From Lysinibacillus fusiformis (lineage in GTDB: Bacteria; Bacillota; Bacilli; Bacillales_A; Planococcaceae): 64,000 bases of DNA. The notes below the pieces were generated by a model. It was not told the origin of the DNA. It did not search any database and saw nothing but the letters and a program-made list of their open reading frames with translations. Shown piece by piece: positions 54,230 to 63,000 of the stretch. The stretch lies in contig NZ_CP041696.1 in the NCBI RefSeq assembly GCF_007362955.1, positions 3,906,001 through 3,970,000 on the forward strand, written 5' to 3'. A program made the position numbers and the translations under genes. Each line of letters begins with the position of its first letter. Position 1 is the first letter of the stretch.

Positions 54230-54803
54230 AAAACCAAAGATGACGACAGAAAGGCTTGTCCTTAGATTATTTCAAGCAACCGATGCGGAAGCGGTTACAA
54301 AGCTATGCAATAACTATAATATTTACAAAAATACATTGTATCTGCCTTATCCGTATAGTTTAAATGATGCATTAACGTGGATGGAGCACCATTACGATAA
54401 TTTTATGGCGGATCACTCGTATGAATTCGCGGTAACAGATAAGAATACGGGTGAAGTATTTGGCGCCATTTCATTATCAAACAATAAAGATTTTAACCAA
54501 GGAGAAATAGCGTATTGGATTGGCGAACCCTATTGGGGAAATGGCTATGCGACAGAGGCAGCGCAGTCGATTTTACAATTTGCTTTTGAAGAAAAGAAAT
54601 TGCATAAAGTGTTTGCACGATATTTTTCTTCGAACCCTGCTTCAGGACAAGTGATGGAGAAGATTGGCATGACACAAGAAGGAATGTTAAAGGACCATGT
54701 CATAAAAGAAGGTAGATATCTGGATTTAATCTATTATGGAATTATTAATAAAAATGAGACTGACTCAACTGTGAGTACGGCGAACGGTGAAAATCGATTT
54801 TAA
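54213..54803 (+). CDS. RimJ/RimL-type GNAT acetyltransferase
   Basis: 196 residues from the ATG at 54213, eight bases after AAGGGAG; the ATG at 54189 is inside that region. TTERLVLRLFQATDAEAV is the usual RimJ/RimL opening, GEIAYWIGEPYWGNGYATEA the acetyl-CoA loop, and RYFSSNPASGQVMEKIGMTQ the closing motif. It could acetylate a protein N-terminus or a small molecule. A 16-bp terminator follows 15 bases after the stop. Confidence 0.9.
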   Translation: MEEVHEKPKMTTERLVLRLFQATDAEAVTKLCNNYNIYKNTLYLPYPYSLNDALTWMEHHYDNFMADHSYEFAVTDKNTGEVFGAISLSNNKDFNQGEIAYWIGEPYWGNGYATEAAQSILQFAFEEKKLHKVFARYFSSNPASGQVMEKIGMTQEGMLKDHVIKEGRYLDLIYYGIINKNETDSTVSTANGENRF

Positions 54804-54817
54804 CTTCAAAGAAAAGC

Positions 54818-54868
54818 AACAATAAAAGCTGCCAGCATCTATCATCAAGATGGGCAGCTTTTATTGTT
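54818..54868 (+). terminator. 16-bp terminator of the acetyltransferase gene
   Basis: AACAATAAAAGCTGCC pairs with GGCAGCTTTTATTGTT, with a further AGCATCT/AGATG pairing inside. Confidence 0.85.
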
Positions 54869-55088
54869 CCTTCAGCGGGAGGGTATTACATAACATCAAT
54901 TTAGTACCTACTTCCTTCTAGCTAATTGCTTCGTTATTACCAATGGCTTAAATGTACATACTTCGGAAAAATCGTTGCCTAAAACGATCATTCTATTTGT
55001 TGTCAGCACGACTCAGATGAACAGCATTTCACAAAATGATAGCAGTTACTTGGCGATTCATTTACCACTAAAAGGAGGAGTTACGTTC

Positions 55089-55112
55089 ATGCATACTCAA
55101 TGTACTGAATAG
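55089..55112 (+). CDS. Possible seven-residue leader ORF
   Basis: ATG eight bases after AAAGGAGGAG, reading MHTQCTE and TAG. A strong ribosome site in front of so short an ORF suggests a leader peptide, or the start of a destroyed gene. A weak 37-codon frame starting MKKSITYLL follows at 55132. No intact gene lies downstream for 900 bases. Confidence 0.3.
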   Translation: MHTQCTE

Positions 55113-56055
55113 AAGAAGGTAACATCAATTAATGAAAAAATCCATCACTTATCTGCTAACAGTTGGTAAAAACTTACTTGGTCGTGAAAACAAAACTAAC
55201 TGTTTATTCACATATTTTGTATTGTACATTCACTATGCGGGTTAACAAAATAAAATTTCTAAGGGAAAGTGTTCACTTTTATTTGTTTTATCTCAAATGC
55301 TTATTTCAAAAGAGATTGGTGACGTTATACGCACGTCGACTTTCAAAAAATTGTTAAAACATTATTTAATTGTAAGCCCGCTGAAGTTGTATAAGTTTGT
55401 AAAACATAGCTCCTGTACATTACTCAAATAGTGAGCGTACAGAACAATAGAGGTTGCTCTGTATACTTACTATATAATATTCTGAAAAATTAGTCAATTA
55501 AAATCCTGTATTTTACTAGAAGTTTTTTGACTAGACAAAAGCTACATAGTTACCTACTCTTGCATACAATACAGTATTCTAAATGAAACGATAGATTTCA
55601 ATTTCGGTATTTGTTCATAAAGCTGTGTAAAAGCCGCTTTATCCAGCAAGATAAACGGAAACTCAATTGGAGATTGCGGTGAAATGTCTTTTGGAGAATT
55701 GAAAAGATTTATACAGACGATTCACGATAAAAGAGTCGAAGCAGCGGTACAGGAATAAGACTTTCAGAGTCTATATCAAATTTGTAGCTTTAAAATAAAG
55801 TTTGATCAAAAATACCATGAAAACCCAGATTCTACGATAAATAAAAAGAATCCATTTTGAAAAATATTGATCAAAATGGATTCTTGCCCTACAGATTTAA
55901 GTTTAGTTTTTATAACGTTTAATCACTTACGAGGTGCCTAAAGTTTATTTTCGACTTGGCTTCTAAATGATATAGTGACTCTTATTACGTAGCGTGAGGG
56001 TCAAGCATTTATCTTTTTTGAAAACGGTGCAACTCTGTAAGCATCGCGACATTAT
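55113..56055. other. Gene-poor stretch with remnants
   Basis: A+T-rich, without an intact gene. A short frame at 55684-55758 (MSFGELKRFIQTIHDKRVEA and a few more residues) looks like the tail of a lost gene. A 15-bp hairpin lies at 55846-55885 and the end of the MFS gene is at 56056. Confidence 0.5.
55846..55885. terminator. 15-bp perfect hairpin
   Basis: AAGAATCCATTTTGA pairs with TCAAAATGGATTCTT. It may be bidirectional, ending the plus-strand remnant and the minus-strand MFS gene. Confidence 0.6.
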
Positions 56056-57246
56056 TCAAAACATCGCATCTTTTTTATAAAGTAAGGGTAGGCTTATTAA
56101 AAGCATAACAATCCCTAGTGCTAAAAAATATAGTGGCATCGCAAGGACTGTTCCGTTATGGAAAATGCTCATACCATAGATTGTAGCGCTGACGAGTAAA
56201 TAATAACCTAAGCTAAATATCGCACCCGCAGAACCAATGACGTCTTGAAAGTCAATGAGCGCTAAGCTTAAACAGTTTGGTAAAGCGGTACCTGTACCAA
56301 ATAAAGTAATGAACACACTAACAATCATGGTTGGCATTTGTAATGAAATCGGTAAAAAATGTACCGATGTAGCGAGCAATGTACCGATAAGCATAATGGC
56401 TAATCCGCGTACGATGATCTTCTCAGGTTTTGTGTGGCTAACGAGTCGTTTAGATAGCATCGCACCTGCGATAGAAGCGAGCGCAACGATAATGCCTAAA
56501 AAACCATACATTGCACTTGTTAGTGTAAAGTATTGCGTAAAAATAAATGGTGCTTCGGTATAATAACTAAATAATACACCGTTAATACCGCCAATTAATA
56601 CGCCGTAGCGCCATAGACGCGCATTTGTAATCATGCGCTTCACTATTGGTAGTATAGGCTTCATTTCGATTGTAGTAAGTGCTGTTTCAGGTAAGCGTAA
56701 AAACGCATAGCAAAATACAATAACGCTCATAGCAACTAACACCAAAAATACGACTTTAAAGCCAAAATAATAATCGGTAAAGCCACCGATTAACGGGCCA
56801 ATGGCAGGTGTGAAGGCAAGGGCCGCTGAAATTTGAGCAAACAATTTATGACGCTCAACACCAGAAAAGCTTTCGCGTAAAATCGTTTGTGTCACGATAG
56901 AGCCAACACTTGCACCAAACGCTTGAATAAAGCGTGCGACTAATAAAACCGCCATTTCATTTGCTACTAAACAAAGTACGTTACCAACAAAATATAAAAA
57001 CAGCCCATAAAGCATTGCCTTGCGACGACCGATTTTATCGGATAAACGCCCAAAGAAAAATACTCCGAAGGCAAAAGCGATAAAGTACACACTCATCGTA
57101 AGCTGTGCATCACTCATAGAAGTTTCAAACGCTTCTGCGATAGAAGGTAATGATGGGCTAAAAATAGTTTCACTAATTTGTGGGAAGCCTACTAATACAA
57201 TCAGTAATAATAAGCTAGGTGTTTTGTTTCCGATGTTTTTCTTCAA
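56056..57246 (-). CDS. Bcr/CflA-type MFS multidrug transporter
   Basis: 396 residues from a TTG start, with AGGAGAGGA eight or so bases upstream. Twelve helices are visible. The family marks are SETIFSPSLPSIAEAF in helix 1 and its loop, motif A FFGRLSDKIGRRKAM, and motif C-like ALAFTPAIGPLIGGF, which together point to 12-helix drug:H+ antiporters of the Bcr/CflA group. Substrate unknown. A short ORF sits upstream on the same strand, possibly the remnant of a regulator. Confidence 0.9.
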   Translation of the reverse strand: MKKNIGNKTPSLLLLIVLVGFPQISETIFSPSLPSIAEAFETSMSDAQLTMSVYFIAFAFGVFFFGRLSDKIGRRKAMLYGLFLYFVGNVLCLVANEMAVLLVARFIQAFGASVGSIVTQTILRESFSGVERHKLFAQISAALAFTPAIGPLIGGFTDYYFGFKVVFLVLVAMSVIVFCYAFLRLPETALTTIEMKPILPIVKRMITNARLWRYGVLIGGINGVLFSYYTEAPFIFTQYFTLTSAMYGFLGIIVALASIAGAMLSKRLVSHTKPEKIIVRGLAIMLIGTLLATSVHFLPISLQMPTMIVSVFITLFGTGTALPNCLSLALIDFQDVIGSAGAIFSLGYYLLVSATIYGMSIFHNGTVLAMPLYFLALGIVMLLISLPLLYKKDAMF

Positions 57247-57258
57247 AATAATCCTCTC

Positions 57259-57342
57259 CTAGATAATTATAGGTTTGAAAGAAAAACATCGTAGCTTGGG
57301 AAATGGTGGCTTCACGAGTTTAATTTTTTCTAAATCACTCAT
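57259..57342 (-). CDS. 27-codon ORF ahead of the MFS gene
   Basis: ATG behind AGAAGGAAGTG, reading MSDLEKIKLVKPPFPKLRC then FSFKPIII and stopping 12 bases before the MFS start. A promoter with an extended -10 (TGATATAAT) lies just upstream. It is either a leader peptide for the transporter or the N-terminus of a deleted regulator gene. Confidence 0.4.
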   Translation of the reverse strand: MSDLEKIKLVKPPFPKLRCFSFKPIII

Positions 57343-57417
57343 GAATTCACTTCCTTCTAATTAAAAATTATATCATCCAAAGGGATGAAACGGTGCAACT
57401 TATTTATAAACGAAACG

Positions 57418-57555
57418 ATCGAACTTTATTTCAAACCAACAAAAATCACAGTAGTGGGATTAATATTAATGATTTTAGGAGCGTTAGTTCTATAGTGAAA
57501 GGAAGAGGAGTCAATGAAACTAAGCGTACCTGACCAGGCGCCTATTTTTTTGGAG
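57418..57555 (+). pseudogene. Two short coding remnants
   Basis: A frame reading FKPTKITVVGLILMILGALV to 57495 looks like the last membrane helix of a lost transporter. Then AAGAGGAG and an ATG at 57514 open MKLSVPDQAPIFLE before a TAG, like the start of a peroxiredoxin-type gene. A terminator follows at 57586. Confidence 0.35.
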
Positions 57556-57585
57556 TAGGTCGTGCCCAAGAACATGCAACGGAAA

Positions 57586-57628
57586 AGCCCAATTTCTCAG
57601 CACTTAAATTGAGAAATTGGACTTTTTT
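57586..57628 (+). terminator. Intrinsic terminator
   Basis: CCAATTTCTCA (57589-57599) pairs with TGAGAAATTGG (57610-57620), flanked by AAAAG and ACTTTTTTT. It lies after the remnants at 57418-57555. Confidence 0.75.
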
Positions 57629-57798
57629 TGTTATGACAGAAAAGCGCTGGATGGTTGAAAATCTTTAATTCTATAACTCAAAATTATCCCGTGGCAAGTC
57701 TTCTTTCACTAAAGAGCACCAGTTCGTTTAACAATTCTTCATAAATATTAGATTTAGTATTTGTAAAGGGATCGCTGAACTTTTATAATCAAGTCTCT

Positions 57799-59157
57799 CT
57801 ACATCAATTTTGAAATAAACATTGTTGCAATACCAAAGTAAATAAGTAACGATAGGATATCGTTTAGTGTTGTAATTAATGGTCCTGACGCCACTGCTGG
57901 ATCGATTTTAAATTTATATAAGATTAAAGGAATAATGGTCCCAGCTAAAGTCCCGATAATGAGAGTAATTACTAATGAACTTCCAACAACTAAACCTAGA
58001 ACCGGATTTCCTTGCCAAATATAGGCTATAATCGAAATTAATATCCCACAAGTAATGCCTATGATCAATCCAACTTTAAGCTCTCTAAAAATAAGTTTAT
58101 ACACGACTCCTTTATTAGTATCACTAGTAATTAGACCTCTTACAACAACAGCTAATGATTGAGTGCCTGTATTTCCTGTCATCCCAGCAATCATAGGCAT
58201 AAAGAAGGCAAGCGCAACGACCTTGGACAATGTTTCTTCAAAACCGCTAATAATGGTTCCCGACACTAACCCGATAAATAAAAGTAAAATAAGCCATGGC
58301 AGTCGGCGATACGCAGCCACATGTGCCTTCGTGTTAAAATCAATGGCTTTACCAGATGCCGAAAGTTTTTCAATATCTTCGTTCGCTTCTTTGAGAACAA
58401 CGTCAATAATATCGTCAACTGTTACAATTCCTACTAATTCATTATTATTTTCAACAACTGGAATTGATAAAAAATCATATCGCTCTATGACACGAGCTAC
58501 TTCTTCTTGGTCCGTATCAGCAGAAACGGAGATCACTCTGCTATACATAATATCTTGAATTTTTTCAAATTCATCACTTATTATTAAATCTCGATAAGAG
58601 ACCACGCCTACCAATTTTTTGTCATTATCAATGACATATAAGTAATTAATCGTTTCTGAGAACTCTGCAAATACCTTTAGTTTATCAACTGCTTCTCGAA
58701 CCGTATAGTGTTGAGGAATCCACACAAAACGGTTTGTCATCATTCTCCCGGCCGTTTCGGACGGATAGTTCATGATATTTTGAACGATTTTTGATTCCTC
58801 TCGCTTCATACCTGAAAGAAGTTTTTCGATTTTATCAGGAGACAGGTTTTCTAACAACGAAGCTAAATCATCATTTTCCATTAGATCCATTACCTGTCCT
58901 GACTGTTCGATTCCTAATTTATTAAGAACTCTTAATTGATGTTCTTTTTCAAGTTCTTGAATGAGTTCAGCGATTTGTTTAGGAATAAGAAAAAATAAGA
59001 AACGTGTATGATGCTTTTTTGGAAGTCCCTCAAAAATTCGTGCAATATCATAAGGTTGGAGTTCTTCTACTATTGCTTGAAATTCTTTCTGTTTCCCTTC
59101 TTTTAACGCTTTAATGATTTGAAGAGTTATTTGGTCTTGTGTAATGTTTTTAATCAT
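57799..59157 (-). CDS. mgtE: Magnesium transporter MgtE
   Basis: 452 residues from the ATG at 59157, which has AAGGGAG upstream; the frame is open nine codons further but those overlap the leader ORF. The plan is that of MgtE: helical N domain (EGLPKKHHTRFLFFLIPK, SGQVMDLMENDDLASLLENL), two CBS domains (LVGVVSYRDLII, LVGIVTVDDIID), a connecting helix, then five membrane helices with the selectivity segment MIAGMTGNTGTQSLAV. It is a Mg2+ channel gated by Mg2+ binding to the N and CBS domains. Control is by the M-box at 59529-59681 and probably by the two leader ORFs. Confidence 0.95.
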   Translation of the reverse strand: MIKNITQDQITLQIIKALKEGKQKEFQAIVEELQPYDIARIFEGLPKKHHTRFLFFLIPKQIAELIQELEKEHQLRVLNKLGIEQSGQVMDLMENDDLASLLENLSPDKIEKLLSGMKREESKIVQNIMNYPSETAGRMMTNRFVWIPQHYTVREAVDKLKVFAEFSETINYLYVIDNDKKLVGVVSYRDLIISDEFEKIQDIMYSRVISVSADTDQEEVARVIERYDFLSIPVVENNNELVGIVTVDDIIDVVLKEANEDIEKLSASGKAIDFNTKAHVAAYRRLPWLILLLFIGLVSGTIISGFEETLSKVVALAFFMPMIAGMTGNTGTQSLAVVVRGLITSDTNKGVVYKLIFRELKVGLIIGITCGILISIIAYIWQGNPVLGLVVGSSLVITLIIGTLAGTIIPLILYKFKIDPAVASGPLITTLNDILSLLIYFGIATMFISKLM

Positions 59158-59279
59158 TTTAAGCACTCCCTTATCGAGGAACAAAAGATTATTCCCCCAA
59201 CAATAAATCTCAACTGCATATTCTGTGTATTTAGTTCGTTTTTATAATACTTTGAGTATAGTCTTGAATAGTTATCCAT
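59154..59279 (-). CDS. Leader ORF 2, 41 residues, coupled to mgtE
   Basis: ATG behind GGAGGTTGTTAA, a much better ribosome site than that of mgtE itself. The product starts MDNYSRLYSKYYKNELNTQ and contains a short hydrophobic part (LRFIVGGIIFC). Its TGA overlaps the mgtE ATG (ATGA), so mgtE translation is probably coupled to it. Could be a leader peptide or a small membrane partner of MgtE. Confidence 0.55.
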   Translation of the reverse strand: MDNYSRLYSKYYKNELNTQNMQLRFIVGGIIFCSSIRECLK

Positions 59280-59324
59280 TTAACAACCTCCTAGAAAAAG
59301 GATGTCTTCGTAATGCACCCTTCT

Positions 59325-59417
59325 CTAAGCCGATTTCCCATTAGGTGATAAGAAATCGACTATTCTGTTTATTTTTTTGACTAAATTCTGCTTATCAGGT
59401 TCAGGACTACTGTCCAT
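59325..59417 (-). CDS. Leader ORF 1, 30 residues, with EPD motif
   Basis: ATG seven bases or so after GGGGGTGA, located between the M-box terminator and leader ORF 2. It reads MDSSPEPDKQNLVKK and ends FLSPNGKSA. The acidic-proline start resembles the E. coli MgtL leader, where an EPDP stretch destabilises ribosomes at low Mg2+. The ribosome site and start codon lie in a 13-bp inverted repeat with the end of the same ORF. A regulatory peptide is likely; function not shown. Confidence 0.55.
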   Translation of the reverse strand: MDSSPEPDKQNLVKKINRIVDFLSPNGKSA

Positions 59418-59428
59418 TTCTTATCACC
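59344..59428 (-). promoter_or_regulatory. 13-bp inverted repeat masking the leader ORF 1 start
   Basis: GGTGATAAGAAAT (59344-59356) and ATTTCTTATCACC (59416-59428) are exact complements. In the mgtE transcript one arm is the Shine-Dalgarno and start codon of leader ORF 1, the other is codons near its end, so the pairing would block initiation until it is opened. Confidence 0.65.
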
Positions 59429-59439
59429 CCCTTAAAGTA

Positions 59440-59474
59440 ATGAAAAACACACCTTCTAGAAATGAAGGTGTGTT
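59440..59474 (-). terminator. Riboswitch-linked terminator
   Basis: AACACACCTTC pairs with GAAGGTGTGTT around ATTTCTA, followed on the minus strand by TTTCATT. It lies 55 bases after the M-box and is the expected expression platform. Confidence 0.8.
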
Positions 59475-59528
59475 GGTATCACATAATAAAAATCAGCACA
59501 GCAAAAAATAAGACTGTCCCGTTCTTTC

Positions 59529-59681
59529 CTTCAGACGTAGAGTTTTAGCACTGTGCGGCATAGGAATCTAATTCCAGCTACGTTAAAAATCACCTTATTT
59601 CGATGATTTCTGTTGACCCATTGGCGTCTCTCGACATTTTTGGGCAGTAGCGTTTCTCCAGCACAGGAGCCTCACCTAACG
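59529..59681 (-). ncRNA. M-box (ykoK leader) magnesium riboswitch
   Basis: On the minus strand the conserved M-box blocks appear in order: TTAGGTGAGGCTCCTGT, ACGCTACTGCCCAAAAATGT, AGACGCCAATGGGTCAACAG, AAATCATCGAAATAAGGTGA, CCTATGCCGCACAGTGCTAA and CTCTACGTCTGAAG. This RNA folds compactly with Mg2+ and turns off downstream Mg2+ transporter genes. Here it controls mgtE through the terminator at 59440-59474. Confidence 0.95.
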
Positions 59682-59780
59682 AAGGGCAAACTATATATTA
59701 TTCTTAAGCATATATCATAGAGAATAAAAAGGAAACTGTCAATAGACAAAAAACTTATCAATATATCAATCCTCATATAA

Positions 59781-60035
59781 AGTGTTATTCTACAAAATGG
59801 TCCGACTGCGGAACAAAATTTAAAAAGCGCTTTTTATCTAAAAGCTATCGGAAGTTGAATGAATATTGTAAGAACTATGGATAAAGTACTTATTAAAGGT
59901 GAAGACGAAAATTATAGGGAATATCATGTAGCTTTTGTTCGAGAAATTAATAATAATTATCAATTTAATGAAATTGGGACAGGAGAAAACATTCCTTTGA
60001 TCAACAAAATAACTTCGCCTGTATCAGCATTGTAA
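59781..60035 (+). pseudogene. Coding remnant with an in-frame stop
   Basis: The frame VILQNGPTAEQNLKSAFYLK is broken by TGA at 59856 and continues as MNIVRTMDKVLIKGEDENYR and EYHVAFVREINNNYQFNEIG to the TAA at 60033. The second part alone (58 codons from 59859) has only a weak ribosome site. It looks like the tail of a lost hypothetical gene. Confidence 0.4.
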
Positions 60036-60140
60036 AAAAACAAATTTACATATTGTAAAATATTTTAATACTGGACAAACTGAAAATTTTTCTATTCATG
60101 CTATTGACATTTCTCCAAATAAATCGTTGCGTTTTTTCCA

Positions 60141-60194
60141 TTGTTTCCCCTTTTCGCACAAGCTATAATAATGCCGTAAATGATAATCATTTTC
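60141..60194 (+). promoter_or_regulatory. Promoter and Fur box of the siderophore-binding protein
   Basis: TTGTTT, 17 bases, TATAAT (60164-60169), then GTAAATGATAATCATTTTC at 60176-60194, which matches 16 of 19 positions of the classic Fur box. Iron-dependent repression is expected. Confidence 0.8.
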
Positions 60195-60226
60195 AATTAA
60201 AGGCAAGAAGGAAAGGGGCAACAAGT

Positions 60227-61189
60227 TTGAAGAAACAACGTGGAAAGCAAATTATACTATGGGTAGGGAGTTTCCTCCTGTTGTTGATAATATCGGCATG
60301 CAGTACTTCTAATGCTAATAGCAACGTGCCTGATGAACAGAAAGAGGAAAGTGAGAAAACAGTTCAATATACAACGATTACAGGTGAACAAGTTGAAATA
60401 CCTGCAGATCCAAAAAGAGTTGTTTATATTGGTCAGACGATTGGTGATTTCTTGGCGATGGGTATTCCAGTTGTTGGTAATAACCTTCCCCAGAATCCTC
60501 CTAGTTACTATGAAGGTAAATTTGAAGGAATCGTTGATGTTGGAAATCCAGGTGACTTAGAGACGATTCTGACTTTAAAACCCGATCTGATTATTAATGG
60601 TTATTACAAGGCAGAAGCAGACCATAATGAGGCATTGTCGAAAATTGCTACTACTATCCCCTTCAACCCAGCTCTTCCTTATACAGAACGTGTAAAGGAG
60701 ATGGGAAATATCTTTGGCAAACAGGAAGAGACAGCTCAATTGATTGCTAAGTTTGAAACACAGTCGCAAGAAATGTTTGATAAGCTTCAATTAGCAGAAG
60801 GGGCGACAGCAACAGTTTTCTACCAGTTAGGTAAAACGCTTTATGTTATGGGCGATCGTAGCCTTGGTGCCATTATTTATGGAGAGAACGGCTTTGCCAT
60901 CCCACCAGCTGTACAGAAAAATATTATTGATCAAAAAGGAGTATCTTTCGTTGAGGTTTCAGAAGAGGTGATTCCAGAGTTTGCTGGTGATCATTTGTTT
61001 GTACTTATACAAGATGATGATGAAAGTAAAACACAAGCTGACCAACTGCTACAAAGCCCACTATGGGGGAATCTGCCTGCAGTCAAAAAGGGAAATGTTT
61101 ACGTTGTTCCTAATGAATTGAATACAGATAACTTGTTAGCTTTGGAGCAATTGTTTAAAGAGCTGCCACAATGGATGCACAAACAGTAA
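60227..61189 (+). CDS. Iron-siderophore ABC transporter substrate-binding lipoprotein
   Basis: 320 residues from the TTG at 60227 with AGGAAAGGGG upstream; the frame is open to 60098 but that part overlaps the promoter and Fur box. A lipobox (LLLIISAC) anchors it outside the membrane. The fold is that of FhuD/FeuA-type binding proteins: PADPKRVVYIGQTIGDFLAM, LKPDLIINGYY, and a C-terminal FKELPQWMHK end. It should bind a ferric siderophore. Fur-controlled. No permease or ATPase genes are in the window. Confidence 0.88.
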   Translation: MKKQRGKQIILWVGSFLLLLIISACSTSNANSNVPDEQKEESEKTVQYTTITGEQVEIPADPKRVVYIGQTIGDFLAMGIPVVGNNLPQNPPSYYEGKFEGIVDVGNPGDLETILTLKPDLIINGYYKAEADHNEALSKIATTIPFNPALPYTERVKEMGNIFGKQEETAQLIAKFETQSQEMFDKLQLAEGATATVFYQLGKTLYVMGDRSLGAIIYGENGFAIPPAVQKNIIDQKGVSFVEVSEEVIPEFAGDHLFVLIQDDDESKTQADQLLQSPLWGNLPAVKKGNVYVVPNELNTDNLLALEQLFKELPQWMHKQ

Positions 61190-61303
61190 GAAATTGTATT
61201 TGCCCACTCAGTTCTTTAAACCGCTAGTTTTCTAAAATAGCGCATACTCGAACTATTAAAGCTGAGCTATAGTTGAAAGCGGGTCATGATATGTTATATT
61301 AAT

Positions 61304-61322
61304 GATAATGATAATCACTTTC
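61304..61322 (+). promoter_or_regulatory. Fur box ahead of the AraC-type regulator
   Basis: GATAATGATAATCACTTTC matches 17 of 19 positions of the classic Fur box and lies 20 bases before the regulator start, where it would block transcription when iron is plentiful. Confidence 0.85.
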
Positions 61323-61341
61323 AATAGTTAGGGAGTTGCTT

Positions 61342-63000
61342 ATGAATCTAGCATCCTTGTATATTAGGCTACAACACTATGATAGGTTTCAAGTTGACCA
61401 GACAATCTCAGCGATTAGCCATAATGAGGGAATAAATAACAATGAAAAAAATTTATGCACATTATTGATAGCACTTAGTCATGGCACACGGCTGTATATA
61501 GATAAAATTGCAATCGATCTGCGACAAGGGAGCTGTATTTTAGTTTTACCAGTACAGCGCTACACGGTGGAATCAAGCAACGGGGAGGGAGAGCTTGTGC
61601 GCTTTACCTTTGAAACCTTTGAAGTAGAAGGAACGACTTTAAATCCGGTTGCTCATCCCTCCTTGCTTTGTGGTGGTTGTCCCTATAATCTGTTATTTTC
61701 TAGAGTCAAGCAAGTATTAGGAAATGAAGCAGAGAGGAGGAATCAGTCTCTGTCCGCATCAGAAATGGCAATGATGCAAAGTAGACTTCAGTTTATTCTA
61801 AGTATGATGGTTCAGTTAGATGAGCAAGCTGCCTATGTGCAGAACGAAGAAAAGATAAAAATGATACAACATACTGTACATTATATGGAACAGCATTATG
61901 ATGAAGACTTGACAGTAGAACAACTAGCTAACATGGCTGGAATGGTCAGATGGCAATATAGTCAACAGTTTAAAACATTGACTGGCCAAAAGCCAACTGA
62001 TTATTTGGTCCATTTACGTATAAAGCACGCAAAGAAACTTCTTTGCAATTCCACTGAGCCATTGAGCAAAATATCTCGACAAATTGGTTTCAAGGATGAA
62101 TACTATTTCAGCCGATGCTTTCGCAAATTAACCGGAAACACTCCGCGTGAATATGCCAATATCCATGTACATACTCAGGAAAGAACAGTTATCGATTCAC
62201 TTGGCAGAAAAGTTCATGTTCCTAAAAATGCAACGCGTATTGTGACTGATGGCAAATATACACTTGGAGAGTTACTAGTTCTAGGCATATCCCCTGTAGG
62301 AGCGGCCATCTCTATGAAAGATAATGTGATTTATCACAATAAGTTACGAAATATTCAAAATATCGGGTGCTGGGCAGATCCCGATAAAATAGCACAGCTA
62401 CAGCCTGAGTTAGTGTTGCTAAGCTATCATCATCATGCACAAGATTTACAAGTACTAGATGCGATTGCTCCTACTATTGTGTTGGACAATAAGTTTAGAC
62501 TATTTGAGCGATTACGGTATATCGCTAAACTATTTGAACGTAGTAAAGCGGCGGAGAAGTGGATTACTACATATGAGGACAAAGTAAGGCTGGTACGTGG
62601 ACAATTAGCAGATGCTTATATTGCTGGGGAGACGGCTACTGTTTATCTTAAGTTAGGTACAAAATTTTATATTATGGGCCAAAACGGATTGGCTGCCTCC
62701 TTGTATGAATCTCTTGGCTTTCGTCCCTCTCCCAAAGTGATGCACCTAATCGAGCAAGGGCAAGCATGGATAGAAATTCAGCAGCATCAATTGAATCACT
62801 ATGTTGGAGATCACAATTTCATTTTGGCTTCTCGCCTAGAATTGCAAACAGTTGCTCACTGTCCACAGATCGCGGCTATAGTCGAGTTAACTCCCGGTAA
62901 GATTCATTTTATGGAAGCTACATGGAATTATGAAGATCCCATTACACGTGGACGGTTGTTAGAGGTGCTACCGCATATTTTTAAGAAGAAAACTATGTGA
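61342..63000 (+). CDS. AraC-family regulator with siderophore-binding domain (Btr-like)
   Basis: 552 residues from the ATG at 61342, six bases after GGGAG. Order of domains: an N-terminal cupin-like region about 1-170, an AraC DNA-binding domain about 175-280 (DLTVEQLANMAGMVRWQYSQ, then EPLSKISRQIGFKDEYYFSR), and a C-terminal ferric-siderophore binding domain about 285-552 (VPKNATRIVTDGKYTLGELL, KIAQLQPELVLLS). This is the plan of B. subtilis Btr, which activates siderophore uptake when its ligand is bound. The binding domain is related to the lipoprotein encoded just upstream (compare TLYVMG and KFYIMG segments), so both may see the same siderophore. Confidence 0.9.
   Translation: MNLASLYIRLQHYDRFQVDQTISAISHNEGINNNEKNLCTLLIALSHGTRLYIDKIAIDLRQGSCILVLPVQRYTVESSNGEGELVRFTFETFEVEGTTLNPVAHPSLLCGGCPYNLLFSRVKQVLGNEAERRNQSLSASEMAMMQSRLQFILSMMVQLDEQAAYVQNEEKIKMIQHTVHYMEQHYDEDLTVEQLANMAGMVRWQYSQQFKTLTGQKPTDYLVHLRIKHAKKLLCNSTEPLSKISRQIGFKDEYYFSRCFRKLTGNTPREYANIHVHTQERTVIDSLGRKVHVPKNATRIVTDGKYTLGELLVLGISPVGAAISMKDNVIYHNKLRNIQNIGCWADPDKIAQLQPELVLLSYHHHAQDLQVLDAIAPTIVLDNKFRLFERLRYIAKLFERSKAAEKWITTYEDKVRLVRGQLADAYIAGETATVYLKLGTKFYIMGQNGLAASLYESLGFRPSPKVMHLIEQGQAWIEIQQHQLNHYVGDHNFILASRLELQTVAHCPQIAAIVELTPGKIHFMEATWNYEDPITRGRLLEVLPHIFKKKTM

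Noticed and set aside
55163..55357. 64-codon ORF after the MHTQCTE leader
   Set aside because: No ribosome site and biased Lys/Leu/Phe composition; treated as chance.
60098..60226. 43-codon extension of the siderophore-binding protein
   Set aside because: It would overlay the promoter and Fur box and precede the signal peptide with unrelated sequence.
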